Below, one piece after another: positions 1-5,853 of a DNA stretch of 10,327 nucleotides. The translations under genes and the position numbers were made by a program. The stretch comes from Alphaproteobacteria bacterium (GTDB lineage Bacteria; Pseudomonadota; Alphaproteobacteria; GCA-2731375). Below the pieces are notes generated by a model that was given only the letters and a program-made list of their open reading frames with translations, searched no databases and had not been told where the DNA came from. The stretch lies in NCBI GenBank assembly GCA_028281075.1, contig JANQKO010000212.1:1-10327 (forward strand). The letters are read 5' to 3'. How positions within the stretch are numbered: the stretch's first letter is position 1; each line of letters starts with the position of its first letter.

Positions 1-875
1 GGCCGGACCTGGTCGCGACCCGGGCGACGATCATCCATTACCTCGGCGTGGTGACGCCGCTGCTGCTGAACCAGGCGGAGGTACCGGAAGAGCGTCAGCA
101 CCAGGTCCGCTTCGGCCTGGGCGCCGGCATGGAGCCCGAGCTGCACGACGTGTTCGAGCGCCGCTTCGGCCTGAAGCTGGTCGAGGTCTGGGGCATGACC
201 GAGACCGGCCGGATCATGGGCGACAACCACGAACCGCGGCAGATCCACACGCGGGCCTTCGGCCGGCCGCTGCCGGGCCTGGAAGCCCGCGTCGTCGATG
301 ACGACGACAACGACGTGCCGGCCGGGACCGAGGGCGAGCTGCTGGTCCGGCACACGGCCGCGGCGCCGCGCCGCGCCTTTTTCGCCGGCTATCTCAAGAA
401 CCCCGAGGCGACCGAGGAAGCCTGGCGCGGCGGCTGGTTCCATACCGGTGACACGGTACGGCAGTCGGACGACGGCATGCTCTATTTCGTCGACCGCAAG
501 AAGAACATCATCCGGCGGTCGGGCGAGAATATCGCCGGCGCCGAGATCGAGGCCTGCCTGCAGGCCCATGACGGCGTCGCCCAGGTCGCCGTCATCGCCG
601 CGCCCGACGAGATCCGGGAAGAGGAGGTCATGGCCTGCATCGTGCCGATGCCTGGCGCCGGCCGCGACGCGGCGGCGGCGGGCGCCCTGTTCGACTGGTG
701 CTTCGCGCGGCTGGCCTATTACAAGGCGCCGGGCTGGCTGCTGTTCGTCGACAGCCTGCCGACCACGGGCACGCAGAAGGTCCAGAAGGCGCAGATCTTC
801 GCCCCCGGCGAAGACCCGCGCTCACGCCCCGGCATTCACGACTTCCAGCCACACAAGAAGCGGCAGGCCCGCTAA
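1..875 (+). CDS. Acyl-CoA synthetase (AMP-forming, CaiC-like), C-terminal part
   Basis: This is the 3' part of an ANL-superfamily acid:CoA ligase; the reading frame is open from base 3, so the gene begins left of the window and about 290 residues are visible. These enzymes activate a carboxylic acid with ATP to an acyl-adenylate, then transfer it to CoA in the cytoplasm. Visible motifs are WGMTETG (189-209, the A5 adenine-pocket motif), GWFHTGD (432-452, A7), the DRKKNIIRRSGENI hinge and A8 loop (492-533), and TGTQKVQK near the end (765-788), whose last lysine is the expected catalytic A10 lysine. The LGVVTPLLL segment at the left edge and the TGTQKVQK form resemble crotonobetaine/carnitine-CoA ligase-like proteins, but the substrate cannot be told. 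The TAA stop overlaps the stop of the converging TRAP permease. The family call is secure; the exact substrate is open. Confidence 0.93.
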   Translation, partial: PDLVATRATIIHYLGVVTPLLLNQAEVPEERQHQVRFGLGAGMEPELHDVFERRFGLKLVEVWGMTETGRIMGDNHEPRQIHTRAFGRPLPGLEARVVDDDDNDVPAGTEGELLVRHTAAAPRRAFFAGYLKNPEATEEAWRGGWFHTGDTVRQSDDGMLYFVDRKKNIIRRSGENIAGAEIEACLQAHDGVAQVAVIAAPDEIREEEVMACIVPMPGAGRDAAAAGALFDWCFARLAYYKAPGWLLFVDSLPTTGTQKVQKAQIFAPGEDPRSRPGIHDFQPHKKRQAR

Positions 876-2467
876 ACGGCGAAGGACCCGAACAGGATCC
901 GCGGCAGCCAGTTCACGATCTCCGGGAAGAAACCGAGGATCACCAGCGCCAGGACCTGGATGATCACGAACGGCGCCGCGCCGCGATAGATGTGGCCGGT
1001 GGTCACCGTCTCCGGCGCCACGCCGCGTAAGTAGAACAGGGCGAAGCCGAACGGCGGCGTCAGGAACGAGGTCTGCAGGTTCATCGCCATCATCACGCCG
1101 AGCCAGATCGGGTTGATGTCGAACTGCAACAGGATCGGCGCCACGATCGGCACGACCACGAAGGTGATTTCCAGGAAATCGAGGAAGAAGCCGAGGACGA
1201 ACATGGTCAGCATGACCACCAGCATGGCGCCGACGAAGCCGCCGGGCAGGCTGGTCAGGAACGCGTGCACCATGTCGTCGCCGCCGAGTGCCCGGAAGAT
1301 CAGGCTGAACAGGGCCGCGCCGATGACGATGGTGAAGACCATCGCGTTGATCATCATCGTCGCCTGCATGATCTCGGACAGGATGCCGAGCCGGTAGAGC
1401 CGGACCAGCGACACCAGCACGCCCCAGGCCAGGCCGGCGCTGCAGATGACGGCGGCGATGATGCCGATCATGTTGACCGTCGTGATCTCGTTCAGGCCGA
1501 CCCGCAGGTCGAGCGTATTGGTCAGGATCAGCAACACGATCATGGCGCCGGCGGCGACGTAAATCGGCATGCCGCTCGATTCCGAGACCCGCAGCCCCGC
1601 CAGCAGCAGCGCGCCGATGGCGCCGACGCCCGCGGCCTCGGTCGGCGTCGCCACGCCGGCCAGGATCGAGCCCAGCACGGCCACGATCAGCACCAGCGGC
1701 GGCACCAGCGCGTGCGACACCCGGACCAGCATCGACACGTCGGCCCGTGACGACGACAGTTGCTCGCGCGGAATGGCCGGCGCCGCCTCGGGACGGGTCA
1801 GCGCCACCATCACGGTATAGAGCATGTAGGCGCCGACCAGCAGCAGGCCCGGCAGCAGCGCGCCGGCGAACAGATCGCCGACCGACACCGGCTCCGGCGA
1901 CCAGTTGCCCAGCTCGCGCTGGGCGTCGACATAGGCGTTCGAGATCTGGTCGCCCAGCACCACCAGCACGATCGACGGCGGGATGATCTGGCCGAGCGTG
2001 CCCGACGCGCTGATCACGCCGCAGGCCAGCTTCGGATCGTAGCCGCGGCGCAGCATGGTCGGCAGGCTGAGCAGGCCCATGGTGACGACGGTGGCGCCGA
2101 CGATGCCGGTGGACGCCGCCAGCAGCGCGCCGACGACGCAGACCGCCAGGCCGAGACCGCCGCGCAGGCTGCCGAACAGCATGCCCATGGTGTCGAGCAG
2201 CTCTTCGGCGACCTTGGAACGTTCCAGCGTCACGCCCATGAACACGAACAGCGGCACCGCCAGCAACACCGTATTGGTCATGGCGTTGCCGTAGATCCGC
2301 GACGGCATGGCACCCAGGAAGCTGACGTCGAACACGCCGAACAGGTAGGCGATGCCGGCGAACAGCAGCGAGGTGCCGGCCAGCGTGAAGGCCACCGGGA
2401 AGCCGAGCATCAGAAAGCCGCAGACGGCGACGAACATCAGGATATCGAGACCTTCCTTGATGAACAT
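872..2467 (-). CDS. TRAP transporter large permease (DctM family, enlarged FcbT3-like type)
   Basis: This is the transport-catalysing integral membrane subunit of a tripartite ATP-independent periplasmic transporter, which uses an ion gradient to import organic acids delivered by a binding protein. It has 531 residues, against about 425 for the standard DctM. The extra length is mostly one block of about 75 hydrophobic residues near 291-365, after the ATPTEAAGVGA motif (273-283). Other DctM landmarks are GTLGQIIPPS (156-165), GFFLDFLEI (426-434) and NLQTSFLTPPFGFALFYL (463-480). The long form and the last two motifs fit the mannitol/chloroaromatic-compound TRAP group (COG4664, FcbT3). The ATG lies 3 nt after the stop of the small permease gene, and a GAGGG-type ribosome site lies inside that gene, so the two are co-transcribed and probably translationally coupled. 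No substrate can be assigned. Confidence 0.95.
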   Translation of the reverse strand: MFIKEGLDILMFVAVCGFLMLGFPVAFTLAGTSLLFAGIAYLFGVFDVSFLGAMPSRIYGNAMTNTVLLAVPLFVFMGVTLERSKVAEELLDTMGMLFGSLRGGLGLAVCVVGALLAASTGIVGATVVTMGLLSLPTMLRRGYDPKLACGVISASGTLGQIIPPSIVLVVLGDQISNAYVDAQRELGNWSPEPVSVGDLFAGALLPGLLLVGAYMLYTVMVALTRPEAAPAIPREQLSSSRADVSMLVRVSHALVPPLVLIVAVLGSILAGVATPTEAAGVGAIGALLLAGLRVSESSGMPIYVAAGAMIVLLILTNTLDLRVGLNEITTVNMIGIIAAVICSAGLAWGVLVSLVRLYRLGILSEIMQATMMINAMVFTIVIGAALFSLIFRALGGDDMVHAFLTSLPGGFVGAMLVVMLTMFVLGFFLDFLEITFVVVPIVAPILLQFDINPIWLGVMMAMNLQTSFLTPPFGFALFYLRGVAPETVTTGHIYRGAAPFVIIQVLALVILGFFPEIVNWLPRILFGSFAV

Positions 2468-2470
2468 CGC

Positions 2471-3013
2471 CTACAGGCCCTCGTGCCGTTCTTCGGCCAT
2501 CGGCGCCTCGACGTCGGTCAGCACCAGGCCGGCATGGACCATCATCGACAGGCCCTGCAGGATCAGCACCGTGCAGAACAGCAGGATCGACGTCTTCAGC
2601 AGGAACACCGCCGGAATGCCGCTGGTCTCCTGCGAGCCCTCGAGATTGGCCCAGGAATCCGCGACATAGGGGAACGATACCCAGAAGATCATGATGCAGA
2701 CCGGCAGCAGGAACAGGCAGACGCCGATCAGGTCGGTTAGCGCCTTCCGCTTCGCCGGCGCCTCGCGATAGAAAATGTCGACCCGCACATGGCCGTCATG
2801 CAGCAGCGTATAGCCGGCGCCCAGCATGAAGTTGAAGCCGTGCATGTAAACGATCGATTCCTGCAGGAAGATCGAGCCGACGCCGAAAACATAGCGCAGG
2901 ACCACGACGATGAACTGCACCAGCACCATCGTCAGTGACAGCCAAGCAACGCCGCGTCCGAGAATGTTGTTGAACCGGTCGATGGCCTTCGCCACCGGCG
3001 CGAGAGAATCCAA
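2471..3013 (-). CDS. TRAP transporter small permease (DctQ family)
   Basis: This is the small membrane subunit that pairs with the large permease downstream and helps dock the substrate-binding protein. It has 180 residues with four hydrophobic segments near 22-40, 53-71, 94-113 and 134-155. The DctQ signature is clear: VLRYVFG (38-44) and a stretch starting QESIVYMHGF (51) and ending GHVRVDIFY (74-82). The start is taken as TTG at 3013, because a GGGGTGG sequence lies about 5 nt upstream and an in-frame TGA at 3029-3031 blocks any earlier start. The alternative GTG six codons in has no comparable ribosome site. The gene is first of a two-gene unit. No DctP or FcbT1-like binding protein precedes it, and the upstream bpt gene ends in a likely terminator. 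Confidence 0.93.
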   Translation of the reverse strand: MDSLAPVAKAIDRFNNILGRGVAWLSLTMVLVQFIVVVLRYVFGVGSIFLQESIVYMHGFNFMLGAGYTLLHDGHVRVDIFYREAPAKRKALTDLIGVCLFLLPVCIMIFWVSFPYVADSWANLEGSQETSGIPAVFLLKTSILLFCTVLILQGLSMMVHAGLVLTDVEAPMAEERHEGL

Positions 3014-3031
3014 TCCGCCACCCCGTTGTCA

Positions 3032-3045
3032 TGCCCGTTCGGGCA
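3032..3045 (-). other. Small inverted repeat in the dctQ upstream region
   Basis: TGCCCG at 3032-3037 is the reverse complement of CGGGCA at 3040-3045, separated by two bases. As RNA it would form about 5 bp with a four-base loop, 19 nt upstream of the TTG start of the small permease. On the minus strand no T-run follows, so it is not a terminator for bpt. It could be an operator half-pair or a leader hairpin, or chance in GC-rich DNA. Confidence 0.25.
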
Positions 3046-3094
3046 CGTCGATTTTGCATCGCAGTATGGCGGATCGCCCCGGGCGAGTATAGGC

Positions 3095-3118
3095 AAAAGC
3101 GCGGCGGCGGCACGCGCC
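3095..3118 (-). terminator. Likely intrinsic terminator after bpt
   Basis: Read on the minus strand, GCGCG (3117-3113) pairs perfectly with CGCGC (3103-3099) across a 9-nt loop, and TTTT follows directly at 3098-3095; a G-U pair can extend the base. This lies 24 nt past the bpt stop codon. A second hairpin, TTCCGG/CCGGAA (3120-3125 with 3136-3141), abuts the stop codon but lacks a T-run. Together they suggest that the transporter-bpt unit ends here and that dctQ has its own promoter. The U-tract is short, so this is a moderate call. Confidence 0.45.
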
Positions 3119-3141
3119 GTTCCGGCCGCGGCGGCCCGGAA

Positions 3142-3867
3142 TCAGCGCTCGACCTGCCGCCAGCCGTCCAGGCCCAGCGCCTCGACCGGCTCGAAGCGGG
3201 TCTTGTAGGACATCTTCGAACTCGCCTCGATCCAATAGCCGAGATAGACGTAAGGCAGGTTCAGTTCCCGGGCATGGCTGATGTGCCACAGGATGATGAA
3301 GGTGCCGGGACTGAAGGCGGCGTATTTGGGGTCGAAGAAACTGTAGACCAGCGACAGGCCGTCATCGAGCAGGTCGGTCAGGCAGACGCCGTAGAGCGTG
3401 CCGTCGGCGTCACGGAACTCGATCACCCGCGAGCTGATCGGCGTGTCCTGGATCATGGCCACGTAATCGTCGAAGGTCATCGCCGCCATGCCACCGTCGG
3501 CATGGCGGGACTCGACATAGCGGCGGAACAGGTCGTAATGGCCACTGAGCGCCACCGGCGGCACGGTATGGCCGCGAATGCTCTCGTTGCGGTTCAGTAT
3601 GCGGCGGAACGAGCGGGTCGGCCGGAAATCGGCGGTCCTGATCCGGACCGGCACGCAGGCATTGCAGCCCAGGCAGCTCGGCTTGTAGGCGATCGACTGG
3701 CTGCGCCGGAAGCCGGCCCGCGACAGGCGGTCGTGCAGTCTCGACGGCGCCCCGCTGGTCGCCAGCTCGGTAAACACCATCTGTTCCATCCGGCCCGGAA
3801 GGTATGGGCACGGCGCCGGACGCGACAGATAGAAGTAGGTTAACGTCTCAGGCTTGAACGGCCGCAC
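3142..3867 (-). CDS. bpt: Aspartate/glutamate leucyltransferase (arginyltransferase family, Bpt/Ate)
   Basis: This cytoplasmic enzyme moves an amino acid from aminoacyl-tRNA to the N-terminus of proteins beginning with Asp or Glu. In bacteria with Bpt this is leucine, making an N-degron for ClpS/ClpAP. The 241-residue length is typical. The N-terminal domain shows PCPYLPG (19-25) and the cysteine cluster CLGCNAC (65-71). The C-terminal GNAT-like domain shows SFFDPKYAAFSPGTF (176-190) and LGYWIEASSKMSYKTRFEP (209-227), the usual GYWIEGS..M.YK.RF block with Ala in place of Gly. The start is GTG at 3867: a GAGGA ribosome site lies about 10 nt upstream, and the next start, Met27, falls inside the conserved PGR.E region. 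It lies 21 nt after the transporter stop on the same strand. Leucyl versus arginyl specificity cannot be read from the sequence. Confidence 0.95.
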   Translation of the reverse strand: MRPFKPETLTYFYLSRPAPCPYLPGRMEQMVFTELATSGAPSRLHDRLSRAGFRRSQSIAYKPSCLGCNACVPVRIRTADFRPTRSFRRILNRNESIRGHTVPPVALSGHYDLFRRYVESRHADGGMAAMTFDDYVAMIQDTPISSRVIEFRDADGTLYGVCLTDLLDDGLSLVYSFFDPKYAAFSPGTFIILWHISHARELNLPYVYLGYWIEASSKMSYKTRFEPVEALGLDGWRQVER

Positions 3868-3888
3868 AATCGATCTGTCCTCTGTCCC

Positions 3889-5688
3889 CTAGAGACCATA
3901 ATACCATGGCGCGAAGAAGGTGAAGGTTAACCAGACAATAAAAATCAATGGTCCGCCGGCGCGCAGGAAATCGCTGAAGCGATAATGGCCGGGCGCCATG
4001 ACCAGCAGGTTGGTCTGGTAGCCCATGGGCGTCGCGAACGAACAGTTCGCCGCGAAAATCACGGCATAGACGAAGGGCAGGGGGGCCACGCCCAACTCCA
4101 GGGCGGTGCCGACGGCGATCGGCGTGAACAGGACGGCCGTGGCGTTGTTGCTCATCACGTTGGTCAGCAGCGCGATCAGCAGGAACATCGCCGACAACGT
4201 CGCCGCCGGTCCGAAGCCGGAGAAGGCCGAGACGATGGCATGCGCCAGGAACGCCGCGCCGCCGGTTTCCTGCAAGGCCGCGCCCATGGCCAGCGCGGCC
4301 GCGATCAGCAGGATGATACGGCGGTCGGCGGCGCGGGCCGCCTGGTGGATGTTCAGGCAGCCGCCGGCGATCATGGCCGCGGCGCCGGCCAGCGCGGCGA
4401 TGGTGATCGGGACCAGATCGACCGCGGCGACGGCGATCACGGCAACGAAGATCGACAGCGCCCGCCGCGCCAGGGCCGCCGCCGGCATGTCGTGCGCCGA
4501 CCATTCCAGCATCAGCACGTCGCGGTTGGCGCGCAGCGCCTGCACGGCCTCGCGGCGGCCGACGACCAGCAGCACGTCGCCGGCCTCAAGGCGGATCTCG
4601 TCCATGCTGGCGCGGATCATCCGCGACCGTCGCTGCACGCCCAGCACGATGCACGCGGTCTGATAGTGGAAACCGATCTGTTGCAGATTGCGGCCGATCA
4701 TCCGCGACGCCGGTGCCACCACGACCTCGACCAGGACCTGGTCGGCGCCGCTCACGCGGTCGCCGTCCGGCAGCAGATCGGCGGTCCGGGCCAGCGCCTC
4801 GGTCAGCGCCTGTCGGGTCGCCGCGATGACCAGCACGTCGCCGGGCGCCAGCGTCACCTCGTCGAACAGCGGCAGAAAGGCGTGCTCGCCCCGCTGGATC
4901 AGCCGCACGGTGATATCCGGCAGGTCCGGAATCATGCCGGCAATGATCTTCCGGCCCACCAGGCTGCTGTCCGGGCGCACGGCGATCTGGGCGATATACT
5001 GCTTGCCGTCGCCGCCGACGATTTCCCGCGCCATGGAGGCCCGGTCCGGCAGCAGGCGCGGCGCGACGAACAGCACGTAGACGAGCCCGACGGCGACGAT
5101 CACGGCACCCGGCACGGCGAAATCGAAAAAGCCGATGGGGGCGTGGCCAAGCCCGGTCAGCGCGCCGGAAACGAGCAAATTGGTGCTCGACCCGATCAGC
5201 GTAGTCATGCCGCCCAGGATGGCCGCGTAGCTGAGCGGGATCAGCAGCCCGCTGACCGACCGCTGCACCCGCTGGGCCAGCGCCGCCATGATCGGGATGA
5301 AGATGACCACGACGGGCGTGTTGTTCATGACGGCGCTCAACAGGGCGACGATGGTCAGCACCACGGCCGTGGCCATCACCGGATGCTGCCGGCGCAGGAG
5401 CGACAGCCGCCGGATCGCGTGATCCAGCGCGCCGGTCCGGACCAGCCCCTGGCCGACCACCAGCAGGGAAACCACCGCGATCAACGCCGGATCGGCGAAG
5501 CCGGCCAGCAGCCGCCGGCTGTCGAGCGCGCCATCCACCGGGGCGACGTGAAACAGCAGCAGCAGGGCGGCGATCAGGCCGGTCGACGTCAGCTCCATGG
5601 GGATGCGCTCGACCGCGTAGCAGGCCATCGCCGCCACGATAAGCGCGAAGGTCGGCCACATCTGCCAGGCCATGTCGAACGCCGGCAT
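3889..5688 (-). CDS. SLC13/DASS-family anion transporter with two TrkA-C domains
   Basis: This inner-membrane permease belongs to the divalent anion:Na+ symporter group whose cytosolic insert carries RCK_C (TrkA-C) domains, as in YfbS and the Sac1-like sulfate-related transporters. The 599 residues are arranged as an N-terminal membrane half (about 10-210), two TrkA-C domains (about 226-300 and 315-395, each with a GDVLxV strand, at 283-288 and 370-375), and a C-terminal membrane half (about 408-598). The repeat-related transport motifs are MNNTPVVV (121-128) with SSTNLLVSG (167-175), and MSNNATAVL (512-520) with GYQTNLLV (556-563). The substrate may be sulfate, a dicarboxylate or another anion; sequence alone does not decide. 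The ATG at 5688 has a GGAG about 12 nt upstream; Met6 is an alternative start. It is transcribed ahead of bpt and divergently from threonine ammonia-lyase. Confidence 0.93.
   Translation of the reverse strand: MPAFDMAWQMWPTFALIVAAMACYAVERIPMELTSTGLIAALLLLFHVAPVDGALDSRRLLAGFADPALIAVVSLLVVGQGLVRTGALDHAIRRLSLLRRQHPVMATAVVLTIVALLSAVMNNTPVVVIFIPIMAALAQRVQRSVSGLLIPLSYAAILGGMTTLIGSSTNLLVSGALTGLGHAPIGFFDFAVPGAVIVAVGLVYVLFVAPRLLPDRASMAREIVGGDGKQYIAQIAVRPDSSLVGRKIIAGMIPDLPDITVRLIQRGEHAFLPLFDEVTLAPGDVLVIAATRQALTEALARTADLLPDGDRVSGADQVLVEVVVAPASRMIGRNLQQIGFHYQTACIVLGVQRRSRMIRASMDEIRLEAGDVLLVVGRREAVQALRANRDVLMLEWSAHDMPAAALARRALSIFVAVIAVAAVDLVPITIAALAGAAAMIAGGCLNIHQAARAADRRIILLIAAALAMGAALQETGGAAFLAHAIVSAFSGFGPAATLSAMFLLIALLTNVMSNNATAVLFTPIAVGTALELGVAPLPFVYAVIFAANCSFATPMGYQTNLLVMAPGHYRFSDFLRAGGPLIFIVWLTFTFFAPWYYGL
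3898..3941 (-). promoter_or_regulatory. Possible internal promoter for bpt with a CtrA-like site
   Basis: The last 20 codons of the transporter gene are unusually AT-rich for this window. On the minus strand a TATTAT hexamer (3903-3898) lies 30 nt before the bpt GTG, the right distance for a -10 box with a short leader. Its -35 region is poor by sigma-70 rules. Upstream of it is TTAACCAGACAATAA (3927-3941, written on the plus strand), a TTAA-N7-ATAA arrangement one base off the CtrA consensus TTAA-N7-TTAA. All of this is inside coding sequence and may be chance. Confidence 0.2.
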
Positions 5689-5743
5689 CGCCGCGCCTAG
5701 CTCCGCGCCATGCGATGCCGTCCGCGGTCGCGGCGAACGGGGG

Positions 5744-5773
5744 CCGACATGGCCGGCGTCATTCCGGTATCAT
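5744..5773 (+). promoter_or_regulatory. Candidate sigma-70-type promoter for threonine ammonia-lyase
   Basis: CCGACA (5744-5749, four of six matches to TTGACA) and TATCAT (5768-5773, five of six to TATAAT) are separated by 18 nt. Transcription would start near 5780. The leader to the first well-placed start codon at 5833 would be about 53 nt and would contain the hairpin at 5789-5810. The spacing is acceptable but the -35 is weak, so this is a prediction only. Confidence 0.35.
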
Positions 5774-5788
5774 CCCGCCCGCAAGGCC

Positions 5789-5810
5789 GGTCCGCCCCGC
5801 CGCGCGGACC
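5789..5810 (+). other. Perfect 7-bp hairpin in the ilvA leader
   Basis: GGTCCGC (5789-5795) and GCGGACC (5804-5810) are exact reverse complements around an 8-nt C-rich loop. The hairpin lies between the candidate promoter and the Shine-Dalgarno at 5820-5825. No T-run follows, so it is not a standard intrinsic terminator. It could stabilise the leader or act as a DNA operator. Confidence 0.4.
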
Positions 5811-5832
5811 CATTCGCCGAAGGAGCCCAGCC

Positions 5833-5853
5833 ATGACCCGAGAGCAGGCATGA
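5833..5853 (+). CDS. Six-codon leader ORF overlapping the ilvA start (or sign of a frameshift)
   Basis: An ATG at 5833 sits 7 nt after AAGGAG (5820-5825), the best-placed ribosome site in the region. It opens the ORF MTREQA, ending at TGA 5851-5853, and the ATGA overlap makes that stop share bases with the ATG of threonine ammonia-lyase at 5850. The main gene's own ATG has no Shine-Dalgarno at proper distance, so reinitiation from this minigene is a sensible reading. The peptide has a single Thr and no run of regulatory codons, so it is not a classic attenuator. Alternatively, a one-base insertion or deletion here, natural or a sequencing error, would fuse MTREQA in frame to the enzyme. Confidence 0.4.
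   Translation: MTREQA

Noticed and set aside
298..963. Alternative frame of 221 codons over the acyl-CoA synthetase
   Set aside because: The translation is Arg/Pro/Ser-rich; the overlapping frame holds all the adenylate-forming motifs.
1760..2740. Plus-strand open frame of 326 codons across the TRAP genes
   Set aside because: It spans the junction of two well-supported minus-strand genes and translates to low-complexity Gln/His/Asp/Arg sequence.
3985..5700. Long plus-strand open frame (571 codons) opposite the DASS transporter
   Set aside because: It is the antisense of a clearly conserved membrane protein; the translation is a Gln/Arg/Asp/His-rich string with no domain, typical of GC-rich shadow frames.
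5715..5849. N-terminal extension of threonine ammonia-lyase to ATG 5715
   Set aside because: The added residues are Arg/Pro/His-rich and unlike the family. The stretch contains the candidate promoter and hairpin, and there is no ribosome site before 5715.
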